From contig SCFE01000092.1 in assembly GCA_004352715.1 (NCBI GenBank), forward strand, positions 111,078-175,077: a stretch of DNA of 64,000 nucleotides. Direction: 5' to 3'. Below, piece after piece: positions 1-12,746 of the stretch; position 1 is the stretch's first letter; each line of letters starts with the position of its first letter. The translations under genes were made by a program, and so were the position numbers. This DNA is from Hofstenia miamia (Eukaryota; Xenacoelomorpha; Acoela). The notes beneath the pieces are model-generated. The model saw nothing but the letters and a program-made list of their open reading frames with translations. It was not told the DNA's origin and made no database searches.

Positions 1-1790
1 AGTATATAAATAATTAGTTTGACAAACATTCCAAATTTACCCATTCAAGACGCGGCTAAATTACTTGTTATTGATTTCGTTTTGTTTTGTAATGTAATTA
101 GAAATATTTAAGAAGATTCGACAGACAAATTGGAAGCGAAAAAATTGAAGACATTGTATTTTTGTAAAATATCATAGCTTTTAGCAGGACATTATTTTGC
201 ACAATAAAGTGGTTTCATCAAAAATAAAGAGTTTCATTAGTACAAATAAAAGTATTTTGCTTTCTTAGCCAAGCGTGACAATATTTCCATTTGCATGCCA
301 CGCATCAGAGAGCATTTTTAGCAGTCATTTGACATACATTATTTTGACTAAATGGAAACACAAAGTAATTAAGCATTTAGGAAGCCTTCTACTTCTTATA
401 AAAACTACCGGCCAATGTGTTGTTGCTCGGGAAATATGATTAGTTCTACATAAATAGCTCACGTTTGCATTAATTTTTCATTAATGTGCTTTTTAATTAT
501 AATTTTCTAATTTTTAAAAAACAGCTATTCTACCTGTCAAGTTAACCGTTATATTTAAGAACTACTGGTCAATGTCACGTCATAATATATTGAAGACTTG
601 AAAATCACCATAAACTAATGGCATTGTGACATGATTATTGCTCAATTACTTGTAAAACAAATATATTATCTTCAATAAATTATAAAGTATATATGTCCTA
701 ATAAAGAAGTATCATGGGAACAGAGTTAGACCTCTTGCAAAACGTAGCAAATAATGATAGGCCAGTACGGCACTTGTACAAAACTTTAGCTGCGACTTGG
801 GAATTGCTGAAAAACAAACTTTCAGCAAGTGTACATAAAATTCAAGGTTACTAAAACTCTTCGAGCTGTATTTGGATAAGTTCATGATAATTAGGATTTA
901 AAGCTAAATGTTGTTCTTTTTTTCAATGGCAAAGTAAAATAACAAATATTGATTCAATTTGCACTAATAATTGATTTTCTGCCATTTCCAAATTATATTG
1001 TTGTAAAATTTAAATGTTTATGTTTTAGACAGTAACGTAGACAAAAAAATAAACCTGTTTTTATAACACCAATCTTTAAATGATAAATATTTTTAAAGTT
1101 TTCTCATATGGTTCTTTACCACGCACCTATTATAAATCATTTCTAGTGCACGTATTTATAAAATATTTTATCTATTGTTAATAATTGCTTATTATTTTAC
1201 ATTAAAATAATTTTTCGTAAATGGTAATGAATATTAAATTTAGATTTTTCATGAAAGTTTGAGTCATACTCAACTGTGCTTAGCAAAGAATTATGCACTT
1301 GGGGAATTACGGGCAATTATTACTTTATTCTAAAGGCTTACGAACAATGAACACATTCAAACCCTTCGTTTTTTAACAATGAAATGTCTAGTTCAGAAGC
1401 TAAATTAATATACCCATTGAAATTTTAATGAAAAAATAAATCAATATTTTAAAAGAAATTTTCAATATTTTTAATAAGATAACAAATAGCAGAAAATTAT
1501 TTTATGTCCAATAAATACTTTCGTAGGTTTTTTCTACGTAATTTGATTTAAGAATATAAGTAAGTATATTTGCTTTCATCAAGGCCATAGTCTATCTCAT
1601 TGTTGTTTTTGTCAAAACAGTCCTGCTTTTAATTAAAGTTCGCAGAAATTACCCTAAAGTCAGTTGTAATACAAATTGAATTATAGAAAATAATTTCACT
1701 GAGTACTGGCAATTTCCCACGATCTAATTTTTCTAATTACATTGCGTTTATCATTAGTAAAAATAAAGATTATACCGAAATTGAACAACA

Positions 1791-1797
<7 letters not shown>
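1..1797. other. AT-rich non-coding stretch
   Basis: No reading frame of convincing length, domain-like translation or structured repeat was seen on either strand. The sequence is low-complexity AT-rich DNA with scattered homopolymer A and T runs, as expected for intergenic or intronic DNA of this genome. Confidence 0.6.

Positions 1798-1829
<32 letters not shown>
1798..1829. repeat. (TA)n microsatellite
   Basis: Uninterrupted alternating TA that directly abuts the candidate solo LTR on its left side. Confidence 0.95.
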
Positions 1830-1832
<3 letters not shown>

Positions 1833-2026
1833 GACATCAGTAGAGTGCACGGAGGTGCATGAACGTTAGAAACACCACTAACTAATTCTCTATTTACAAT
1901 TGTTTCAATGGTTTATATACGATTATTCTCACTACAATATTTACACATATCTGGTTACACCAGTAGACATAGCAAATACGAAAACAGCGACTGGCCGATA
2001 ATGATACTTAGGTACCTGCTACCACA
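1830..2026 (+). mobile_element. Candidate solo LTR (TGTGAC...CCACA), 197 bp
   Basis: A 197-bp block of ordinary complexity sits between two TA tracts. It begins TGTGACATC and ends CTACCACA, the TG...CA ends typical of retroviral-type LTRs. It is flanked by ATAT on both sides, which could be a 4-bp target duplication but means little inside a TA repeat. It holds a TATA-like TTTATATAC near the middle and a small GCAC/GTGC stem close to the 5' end. No internal retrotransposon region, primer-binding site or second LTR is visible, hence solo. It could instead be another insertion type that favours TA repeats. Confidence 0.4.
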
Positions 2027-2919
2027 ATATATATATATTGAAAATATACTGCGGAATTACAATGCTATGTAAGATGAATCATTTTGAACTACTTGCATAT
2101 AATAAATCTTTTGTATACAATTGAATAATTTTTTTTGGCGAGAATTTGCTATTTTGAATACACTCTACTAAATGCATAATAATACATGAAAATGCTTGTG
2201 ACTATTTATAGTGGGGTTGGTGAAAAGTTGTTATGACTGCTCATGTCGTCAATTTGAACTAGTAGCAATGAAAGTTTAATAATTTGCCTCTATTTTTTCA
2301 GAACAAGGTAACACGATAATTTTGAATTGAACTAACATTTCATATAATGGTATATTCACTTTTTCTTACTATTCTTAGATATACAAAATATTTTAATAAG
2401 ATATGTTAGAAAAGCTTGTGCAAGAGTTTATGAAAAAATTGCTTGCACTTAAGTGCATGTTTGCGCAATTTGTGTGTAAATTTACTTCAAACGGACATTT
2501 TTAAATTTGAGAATCCTTGCCATTTTTCGTTTTGAAATATAGCACAAATATTGCACTTAAATATGCGTGCATACATATAAATATTTCAAGGGTAGACATT
2601 CTGCTTCAAGTAAAAAACTGACAAGCGTTATTAAGAAATAAGAATAAACTGTACTATGGAAATTTAAAAGAGAATGTCTCCCGCACACTTCATATCGGAT
2701 TTTCGTGGTAAAACTGATGGATATATATATAGTGCGTCGGAAATTAAGTTACGTATTTATTTAGTTCAAATTTCTATTGATTTCATATGTTTGGCATGAA
2801 TAAAAGCACTTGCTTAAATGAGCTTGCATGCTGTAACAAATTATGTGTAGTCATAAGAATAAAAAATATTTGAGTGTATTTTTTATATTGCCTTTAATTA
2901 TATATATATATATATATAT
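2027..2919. other. AT-rich non-coding stretch up to the first gap
   Basis: Nothing recognisable apart from a short TA run near 2722-2731 and another tract running into the assembly gap. Confidence 0.6.
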
Positions 2920-3361
2920 NNNNNNNNNNNNNNNNNNNNNNNNNNNNNNNNNNNNNNNNNNNNNNNNNNNNNNNNNNNNNNNNNNNNNNNNNNNNNNNNN
3001 NNNNNNNNNNNNNNNNNNNNNNNNNNNNNNNNNNNNNNNNNNNNNNNNNNNNNNNNNNNNNNNNNNNNNNNNNNNNNNNNNNNNNNNNNNNNNNNNNNNN
3101 NNNNNNNNNNNNNNNNNNNNNNNNNNNNNNNNNNNNNNNNNNNNNNNNNNNNNNNNNNNNNNNNNNNNNNNNNNNNNNNNNNNNNNNNNNNNNNNNNNNN
3201 NNNNNNNNNNNNNNNNNNNNNNNNNNNNNNNNNNNNNNNNNNNNNNNNNNNNNNNNNNNNNNNNNNNNNNNNNNNNNNNNNNNNNNNNNNNNNNNNNNNN
3301 NNNNNNNNNNNNNNNNNNNNNNNNNNNNNNNNNNNNNNNNNNNNNNNNNNNNNNNNNNNNN
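2920..3361. other. Assembly gap (442 N) in a (TA)n tract
   Basis: The run of N follows a TA tract (about 2899-2919). The repeat probably broke the assembly, so the true length is unknown. Reading frames that cross the gap are artefacts. Confidence 0.98.
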
Positions 3362-3470
3362 AGAATTAGTGTCTTGGGATGCTAGTTTGGCTTAAGTAGT
3401 TGTCATTAATCTAGTTATGTCATTTCTAAGATCAGTAATAAGTATATTGATTAATGTATTACATATGCAC

Positions 3471-3474
<4 letters not shown>

Positions 3475-3505
<31 letters not shown>
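3475..3505. repeat. (TA)n microsatellite
   Basis: Pure alternating TA in AT-rich non-coding sequence. Confidence 0.95.
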
Positions 3506-3511
<6 letters not shown>

Positions 3512-3949
3512 TTTATTAATACATATGCGTATAAATACACATATTTCAAAAATAATATTTAAATTAATTAGAAAAGCTTTTACTTTCATCAATATTTATA
3601 TCATATGGACAGATACTGAAATTTTCGAAAGTTTCTGCAATATCATTACGAAAATGAGAAATTAATTAATAATATTAATCTAGAATTAGAAATTGATTTG
3701 TTTATTTATATGTTTACGTGTGTGTTGCCGACATTCTACTATTATTGTGTAAAAATATTTTCTTAATGGTTAAATTATAATTATTATAAGATATCTAAAT
3801 TTATATTCCTTTTAGTATTTGTAAGGAACACTTAACTAGCACTAAATATATATATGGGCGTATTTTTCGTGTTTGTATATTTTTTTAGAATTTAGTTTTG
3901 TTTCCGCTATTATTCATAATTAAATCAAATTTTATTAAACGAGTTTATG

Positions 3950-4350
3950 AACAAAAACACAGCGTATATTCCTTGTTTCACTTGATTGAATCTACAAAGC
4001 GAAGCAGAACATTGCACGCTGTCGTTTTTCAATACTTCCTACGGCGGTTCACTGTTCCCTCACGACCCTGTCTTGTGAGTGTTTCGCGGCGTCCCCTTGC
4101 TTTCGCTACACTCCACGGCCTGTGGACAATTCGCCCAAGTACATCAAACATTCCAAACACAGCGGCACGATACATTTTTTAATTTTCTTAATGGCTCCTG
4201 CCGTGGGGCCTTGGTATAGACGAAGAGAGAAAATTAAAACCTATCGGCGACTTCCGCGCTTTTAATATTCTCGGATAGTAGCACGTGCAATTGCCTCCCC
4301 AATTACTTGTTTACTGGACGGTTATTAAACTCCAAGCGGGACGCGCAATT
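3950..4350. other. CpG-rich patch of unknown function
   Basis: In otherwise AT-rich DNA, about 400 bases are clearly richer in G+C and CpG, for example CGCGGCGTCCCC near 4085, and GGCGACTTCCGCGC near 4250. A 94-codon frame opens at 3898, but its translation shows no domain and its G+C content alone makes stops rarer. Homeodomain-type TAATTA/CAATTA sites follow at 4300-4375. It may be a promoter, an exon-poor CpG island, a conserved enhancer or an old mobile-element fragment; the sequence does not decide. Confidence 0.35.
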
Positions 4351-5210
4351 AATTCAGTCCACTTGGAATTAAATTTTCTTTATTCCTAATTTATTTCCAA
4401 CCTACCCTTTGCAACGACCGTCACGCAAATTTATTGACAGCGAATTTTGATCGAATTATAAGCAGTCTGACAAAAAAGATTCCAATAAATAATTAAAAAA
4501 GTGCACAGTTCTTACCAAATCCCCCGAATTAATTTAGGAATTTAGGATGCATTTTTTAATTATTAAAAACCTTGTACTTGTCTTCTAAATATAAGGACAT
4601 TGTTTCAACTTTAATCTAGTGATGTTTTCTTAGAAGCAGTTTCAATCAACTATGTTCATAGAACTATGCATTAAACTTACTATAATATTATAAGAAGCTG
4701 TGAACTAATACTACAGCTTTAAATTTATGTGCTCTGCTTAAATAAACGATAATTGAATAGCAAATGTGAAAACAATCCAATAACAGACAACGAGTTATCA
4801 TATATACTGTATATATTAGATTTTGAACTGCCGAGAACGCTAACAAATATTTACATAGTGCCCATAAGAATTTACATAAAATACATTTGAAAAAAAATCA
4901 AGTACTCTCCATTAACCAACTACTTTATTTTTGTCTTAAATTTCTAGCAATAGTATTTTACAAAAAGTATATGTTTCATTATGAAAATATTGGAATTTGG
5001 TAGGTCTTATGTTTGGTGGAATATCAAGTTGTGATAGGAAACTGCAAGAAAATTTATAATGTTTAATAAGAAAAAATATATCTGATCTATAGTTGCTCCT
5101 TTTATCCCACAGTGAACGATTTTGTGAATTCCATTTTCTTTCATTTTACCAAATTCAAATTACATACTTTTAAAATAAATGGTCTAAGAATTTTTGAAAA
5201 TTTTCTTTGT
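4351..5210. other. AT-rich non-coding stretch
   Basis: No supported feature between the CpG-rich patch and the dispersed repeat copy. Confidence 0.55.
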
Positions 5211-5214
5211 TATT

Positions 5215-5400
5215 ATAACAATTTGAAACCATTGTAATTCCAACACTCCAAAAATATATCCAAAATTTGAGTGCTCCACTTGATAGTGTAGCGCTGTCCC
5301 ACGTAAGCGTGTCATTGCGTGAATGCTCCGATTGAACGCGCCTTCTTTGCCGCGATGTCTGACTTTACGCACGGCACAGCCTAGTGGGCTTGGGAGGTCT
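5215..5400 (-). repeat. Dispersed repeat, copy 1
   Basis: Read on the minus strand, this GC-richer block contains GTGGGAC, then CTACACTA, then GAGCACTC followed by AAT and TGG. The same words in the same order and strand recur near 14045-13965, which suggests two diverged copies of an interspersed repeat. A 62-codon frame at 5184-5372 lies over the block but looks like no known protein. The family could be a SINE or MITE; its ends could not be defined. Confidence 0.4.
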
Positions 5401-8150
5401 ATCTACGCATAGAAAAGCATTTGAAGCTTGTTGTTAATCCCATGAGCTCCAAGCATTATAATTACCAGAATGTTGGGTAGGACACAAATGATCCAACTTT
5501 CCTTGCTAAACCAATAATAGAGAGCAATATGGATACTGTTGAAAAAATTTAAAATCCTCGAATGCTGATTTTTATTTTAATCGGTTTAGCAACAAAAGAT
5601 GCATCGTTTCGAAGAGGCTTAGGATAAAGAGAATTTAAAACATTTTTAAAAAATCGGAATTTTCCAACAAAAACAGTTAAACTTTTCGAGCATTTTAGAT
5701 GTGGCAACATCCTTTAGTACAAACGTTCAACTTTACATTAAAGCCCGTTCATCAAAAGGTGTGCCCATGGCTCACGATATCGAAATTTTCGTAATGGGCT
5801 TGTAAAAAATATTTTGAAAATGTGTAAAAACGATATGTCCATTTAAACAGACAGAAAGCTGTTTATGTTTAAGAAACCCAGTCTATATTTCATACAATTC
5901 ATCTCCATTATCTCTTCATTGATCTGCTTTTTACTTTTATCCATGCCTTTTTATATAAATTATGCGCTGTTGTGTTATCTTAATAACATCAAATGGCATA
6001 CGGCAGCACATCGCGAAATCGCATTGCAAACTATAGAGAAATATTTAGTCAAAAATTTCAAAGTTCGATGCTAGTTATTCTCGTTGAGAAATATCTCTTT
6101 TTGCCTTTTTTGCAAGGAATATCTACTTGTGTTTGATATGATTAGCATAATAAATTTTCATGTCTTGACAATATGTGCAATTATTTTTATTAAAATGAAA
6201 TTATGGATTTAGTCATCACGAGTCAAGGAACAATATTATTATTGGAGGGGCTGAACTGATGTCCTTCCTATACAAAGCTTAAATTTACTAAATTTAAAGA
6301 GGACCATTTAAAAAGGGACAATTATTGGGAGGGGGCTCCAGCCCTCACAGCCATCCTTATTCATTGGCCTCTGTTATGCATCCAGTGACTCTCACAAACT
6401 TTTGATAGATATTCCACATGCCCTTTCTTTACATTTTTTTGAAATTTTTTTACATGATCGGAATCTGAATGTAGGCTTTAGTGAAAAATCATGTAGCTTT
6501 TTTAGATTATTATTTTTTCTTCGTTTTAAAAATATTTTGAAATAAAAAATATAATTATAAAATATATATGTATTGATCATTAATGAAGCAAAGTGTTTTC
6601 ATGAAAAAATTTTAAAAAATCAGAAATATGATTTACAAAGAGGAATTTTAGAGCTGAATTTGTTCCTGTATATGCAAAAAAATATACATTCTTAACATGA
6701 CATTTTTGAAACTTCAAAGGTCCTAGCACCAGGTTTTCTCGATAATGCATGAATTTTTTTCTCAAACAAACAAAATTTGTTATATATTAAAATTCTTAAG
6801 AATTGAATTTTCAAACTATGACGTGATTTGATCTTGCTAAGCTTTGAAAACATAAGTTTGAAAACAACCTCAAATTTTTTTAGCAAATTCTAATTTGTCT
6901 TAAACTGCCCAACCTATGTTACACAATTATTTGAAAAATTTCATTTGAGAATGTCATATATTTTTGTAGGTATAAAAAGGTTTAAATGGTATATATTTAC
7001 TATGAGCAAAATTTTTATATTAGTAGTTTCTGATATTATGCCCAAGGTCTTTTTAAAAACGACAAACTGTTAGCTTCATAAAGCGAAGCATTCAGTTTTT
7101 TTAGCATTTACAAAGTCGATAATACAACAAATTATATGGTTTCCTAAACCAATATTCAAGTAAAAAAGTAACGTTTGGTTAAATGGGGTAGGTCATTGTT
7201 AAATCAACACACTAAAAGAAATGCTACATTAAGGATTTTTCTTCAAACTTTTGCTTATAAAAAATCCGCAGCAATAGCAAACAAAAATCTTTGACGATAG
7301 TAATAAAATGGGACTAAAATAAGATTAATTGGCATTATATTGAATGAACTGAACATTACGTAGGACAGGTTTATTCCAAAATTTTCGGCTTATATCCATT
7401 TTTGCTTTGGAATGAGGAGAATTTGAAAGTTCCAATCGAGAAATAGTTAATATTTTACAGTTCTCTTCAATGTGAATATTTCGAATTGCATGAGAGTATA
7501 TTCATCCATAAATTGATCACTGTCTTAATAGGCTTGTGTATTATTGTTTGGAAATATTGACAAAAACTATTTGTATCTTTAAATGCACACATAGCAGTTT
7601 AAGATGAAGCTTTCTTCGACCTTGACCCCAGTTCAAATATTGATCTTTACATTCATCTCGTTTAAAACCAATCGATGTTGAATCACGGAAACTGAAATAA
7701 TTTTCTGTGTTTTCCATCACTACAGTTTTATAGACTTTAACTCAAATAATAATTCCATCTACGACTAAATCAGCAATCTCTTTTTAAATGACAAGCAATA
7801 GACAGCGTTATGGACTAAATTTACTAAAGACAAAATTAAGAAATCATTTTCATATATTATAAATGGGCTGAGTGTTTTTTATACTTTGACCTTACCAGAG
7901 TTGCACACCAACGGCCACCCTGCAGGCTTTGCAGTCAGGCCTTACCGGTCGCAAATAAAAAAGAAAGTTATTTTGGAAACATGTAGCCTTTCATAAACCA
8001 TCTAAATATAATAGTCGCATTTTGATCGTGGGGCTAAATTTTCTTAGTGGATTGTTAGTTAGAAATGTTTGAAATGTATTCCACAAATATGCAGATAATT
8101 CTTAGTTGCAACTGTACTGTACAGTTTCTTAACTTATTATAATTGTTAGC
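5401..8150. other. AT-rich non-coding stretch
   Basis: Short frames at 5865-6074 and 6392-6886 are AT-codon noise without domains. Nothing else was supported in these 2.7 kb. Confidence 0.55.
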
Positions 8151-8159
8151 TTAAACATT

Positions 8160-8290
8160 CGGCCCAGGCACACGATTCTCGGAAAACATCCAGCTTAGTA
8201 CAGCCCCACCAAGTCCGGGATGTCCCGGGCCGACACATCGATGGTCTGACTCGGCCCATTCATAGTCCTGTACAGCTGCAACCAAAGCAC
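8160..8290. other. Isolated GC-rich block
   Basis: About 130 bases with GGCCCAGGCAC near the start, TCCCGGGCCGAC in the middle and CTCGGCCCATTC near the end, in DNA that is otherwise about two-thirds A+T. The word CGGCCCA occurs near both edges in the same orientation, and CCGGGATGTCCCGG forms a short imperfect palindrome. No open frame of note. It is probably a mobile-element or SINE fragment, but it matches nothing I recognise. Confidence 0.4.
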
Positions 8291-8299
8291 AATAGCAAC

Positions 8300-9129
8300 T
8301 GATACACATTTACACTCCTAAAAAATACATATTACAGTATAGTACGATAAGAAATACACATTAACTATCATTACCAGATAATGTATATTTTGACACTTAC
8401 AGATAATACAATGCTTATCTATTTATATAGTAAATATGAAATGATTTAAACTGTCTTTGCATGAATGTACTACAGTCTATACTCTTAAGATATGGGCTGC
8501 CGGAACTTAAATATCGCTGTCCAGAACCCCATTACAACAACTTCATGTAGATTCAGTTAAACGTCTTAGCAATTTGTAGTTTATCAATTAATAATTTTGA
8601 CAAAAGGTCAACATATTTCAAGAACGTTTGATGAAAACAGTTTGGGTAATGACGATGATGTCCCCGTAAGAAAATCCTGCGTATGCCTCTGACAGCATTC
8701 ATTACTTATTGAGTGTAATTTGACAAACAACGTTTCAAAGGAGAACATAATAATAAAAATTGAAAATTTTTAGTGGTGGTAAATTCAAGTAAATTTGAGG
8801 TGCACATACTAGCTTTTGTTTTTGGCGAATAAATATTCAAGTAACGAAGAATGACATCCCATTTGACAAATTGGATGTCTTAGTATTAAAAGTATTGCAT
8901 CCATGCAATTATTTGATTGGATAGGACATAATCTATTATTTTTTGAAAATGCCTTAATCATGTTTAATTTTGTTTCAAAATTCAAAGTAATTCAATATGT
9001 TAATGAAAATTACAGTTCCCATTGAAGCCATGCAACCATATAATGATAACTAAAAATTAATAAAGCATTTGGTTCTCCACAAAATTTAGGATGAAGAATA
9101 AGAAATTTCAATCAACAGAATACACGTAT
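8300..9129. other. AT-rich non-coding stretch
   Basis: No supported feature before the second TA tract and gap. Confidence 0.55.
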
Positions 9130-9144
9130 ATATACATATATATA

Positions 9145-9423
9145 NNNNNNNNNNNNNNNNNNNNNNNNNNNNNNNNNNNNNNNNNNNNNNNNNNNNNNNN
9201 NNNNNNNNNNNNNNNNNNNNNNNNNNNNNNNNNNNNNNNNNNNNNNNNNNNNNNNNNNNNNNNNNNNNNNNNNNNNNNNNNNNNNNNNNNNNNNNNNNNN
9301 NNNNNNNNNNNNNNNNNNNNNNNNNNNNNNNNNNNNNNNNNNNNNNNNNNNNNNNNNNNNNNNNNNNNNNNNNNNNNNNNNNNNNNNNNNNNNNNNNNNN
9401 NNNNNNNNNNNNNNNNNNNNNNN
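9145..9423. other. Assembly gap (279 N) between (TA)n tracts
   Basis: N run flanked by TA tracts on both sides (about 9130-9144 and 9424-9454). The tract itself is the likely cause of the gap. Apparent frames crossing it are artefacts of Ile-Tyr repeats. Confidence 0.98.

Positions 9424-9454
<31 letters not shown>
9424..9454. repeat. (TA)n microsatellite
   Basis: TA tract on the right side of the gap. Confidence 0.95.
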
Positions 9455-9455
<1 letters not shown>

Positions 9456-12400
9456 CATTTATTTGACACCTTACTGTAATGAATAGTAAAAATGGATAGT
9501 GCTATTTATTAATTAAAGCTAGTAATTATATTTAAGGCAATAAGATATATATAAATAAAAGATCAATTTATTAATTGTGCAAACAATAGAGCATTTAAAT
9601 TTGTTTAAACATCTTATGATCAAGCAAAGTATAAAATAATAAACCTTGAAAATGGCTGCAATACTTTACTACTACAATCAAATCAGTTAAAAATTTTTTC
9701 AACCATAAAATGTATACAAAAGTTTTGATATAGTGGTATTTATATTTCCATAATTGTATAGTTTTGTACGTATATGTTAGAATTCTAGAAAGTGCGTATT
9801 TTTTAGAAATATAGAAATTTACATATAAGAAATGCGGAAAAAAACCATCTGTAAGTGAATCATCGAAAGAGGTTACAAAATATTATTAGGTTAAGTCAAT
9901 CTATGTTTTGCATAATTAAGAACCCCCTCCCCCAATATTATCTTTGTATTTCTTAACAAAAGCATTTAAAAAATTTGCACCATATTCTTTTTATACACTC
10001 GGAATTTTCAGCTTAGAAGGCTTTTAGATTTTTCTTACATTCCATATATGAATTAAGTTGCAATTTTTGTTGATATGCAAGCTATTAGAAAGAAGATATT
10101 TAAAAACCAACAAAATACAACAGACAAATCAAAGAATTTTGTAATATTTTTTAGGAAAGCATTTAAATATTGAGACTTTGTAATACTTACAGGATTGTTT
10201 CTTAAAAATGTAAATAACTTTATTTCACTTGGTAGATATTTGGCTGCGTGTTACAAACCGAACAATAGAACCAAACCAAAGTCAATCTAGATGGGTGTTT
10301 GGTGTGCTATTATTAAAATTTTAACGACCATAGTTAAATATTGTTCTTTGATATTTATAACATTTAACAAGAGAATTGCGGACATGGTTCATTTCGACCC
10401 AAAACACCATTTATATTTGATTAATAATTTGTAGACTATAGACTAGGTCGTATGTGTTAAACGTCATATATATATATTGATAATTATATCGAATTTTATT
10501 ATTGAAAACGTATGTTCATTTTTGCATGAATTGGAGAGTGTTTTTTAAAATTATCTCAAGGAATAACCGCAATTCTAAAGTTAACAGAGCTATAATCGTT
10601 GAGTTGTTTCCACTTGGCGAGTTTGATGAAGCCTGTTCAATTATGATATTTTAAAAAATTTACCAAGCAAACCACAGCCAAGCGAAAGAAAAAACTAACA
10701 TGACATACAATTGATAGGCTGGATTGCGCAGAAACACCTTTGAAACTACTTTAGATTTATGAACATGCGTTAGAAGCAAAATATTTTGAACATGTTCCAA
10801 TATTTTGCAGTTTAATAATTAAACATAATTAAACACCTTGATAAACTATGATAGGATTCCAGTAAGGGAAAAACGTAATGCTTTACAACAATAGCTTTCT
10901 TTACACTTCGGAAATTGAATGTGCACATTTGCAAAAGAAAGTTTTCAATTTTTTCAATCCTTTATAAATATTTTTAAAGATCGAACGATTTTCAATTTTT
11001 ATGGGCAATGAATGGTTGAGCGAAGCTCTATACTACCAACAACTATAGCGCTTATTTAAAAGGTTAAATGCATCGAAGTTTCTTAAAAGCCGAATGGCAA
11101 CGATTAGCACTCTCATTAATTCTGACCTTTAACTTTTCCTTGTTTTAATTTCCGCTTGATTTCTGTCAAAAACATTGAAACCTTATCGCGTTAAATGAAA
11201 ACACTTTGCTTTGAAGTCATCAGACATTTAATTGTTCTCAAAACCAAATAACACAAGAACGCGTGGGCTGGTATTGTTTACCGTAAACAGAGAGGGCACC
11301 GAGGAGACAGAAATCTACATTTTTTACTTATAATCCATTCAGGCATGACCACACAACTGTGGAATAAAGAAAGAAGAACCATTTTTCGATTATCCTACGA
11401 ATTACGTGGTTTGATGCAGTTTGCCCACCAACCACCATACATTTTCTGAATTTAATTTATGATAAATTATAGATAACCATTTTCCAATATAAAAATCTGA
11501 TGCAGTGGAATGATGGAATTGTATTAGAGATTTTGCTTTATTGAGGTAAGCACGTTGTTAGGACATAAAACTTAACAGTTCAATTAAGAACTAAAGTTTT
11601 CTCTTCTCAGCATGCAAGCTTGCTATTTCCCTTGAAATTTTTCCCAAAACAACTCAATATCCAAGATTTAAATCTGAAATAGAATTTTGGCGATAAAATT
11701 GGGACTTTCATTGTCTCCATCATCTAGCTCTCAATTTGGTGCTGATTAATAAACTGGGAAACGTACCAGAAAGTCGACTTTAGAATTGAATATTCTGAAT
11801 TGTATTCCCTGCAAAGTTTGAAGAATCAAATTTCTCTGAGCACCTTCACTTGATTCTTGCAATTTTTATGTTCACGAGTGCGATCTGCCTCAAAAATTAC
11901 AAATACGCATGCATTTCATCTTCAAATCGGCCTTATAGATATACACTTTTTCTTTTTTATAAGAATTACATACATCGAGCCACGTCTTAATGATTCTCAA
12001 TGATTCAGGTATTATGAGCCTAAATTATTCTCACATGATTTTAAAATTTTTGCATATCAAATAGTATTTATAGAAGCGAATCGGAGGTATCGATATTTGA
12101 AATATCAAACTTGTCATACACACAAATTTAAGATTCAAGAGTTATCTCTACCTTTCAAATAAGACGTACATTTGAGCGTTCGAATGGGTGGAAAACAAAA
12201 AATATTGTTCCAAAAAACACAAAACACTGAAAATTTAGCACCATCTGAGTATATTAGATTTTCAGTTGTCTCTGAATTAATATAATAATTCTTAACTTAT
12301 AGCATTTCGAGACGTTATGAATCTTATATAAAGAATTCTTATAGAGAAAGAGCGTACATTTTATATTTTTAATTGAAATAATAAATAAGTAAGTCGAAAT

Positions 12401-12701
12401 CAAACTCGATTTACTAAGAAGTTTAGCATAGATATTGAAAAATTAAAGTCCATACCTCAAGAAGTTTGAAATCTTTAAGAAATAACTCTGATATTTTCTA
12501 AGATAGTGACTTTCTAAGCAGCATATTTGAGTTTTAATGAAGTAATTGACTTTATGTTTGTAGGAAAACACCTATATATAGTACAAATGGTACTCCAACT
12601 TAAGCTTAATTTGAATTTTTCTGTAAAATTTAAATATTAAATAACTGGGCTTGATAGTTACCATTTAGAGTGAAAAATTAAGATGGAAGCTATGCTGCTC
12701 T

Positions 12702-12705
<4 letters not shown>
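9455..12705. other. AT-rich non-coding stretch with a forkhead-site palindrome
   Basis: No gene is supported. The segment around 11070-11480 has slightly more mixed base composition and contains TGTTTAC-C-GTAAACA at 11275-11289, two forkhead (FOX) consensus sites facing each other. The rest is plain AT-rich DNA. Confidence 0.5.

Positions 12706-12745
<40 letters not shown>
12706..12745. repeat. (TA)n microsatellite
   Basis: Uninterrupted 40-base alternating TA tract. Confidence 0.95.

Positions 12746-12746
<1 letters not shown>

Noticed and set aside
2843-3385. 180-codon frame across the first gap
   Set aside because: It is mostly unknown bases plus TA-repeat codons; the same holds for frames at 9086-9486 and 32343-32585.
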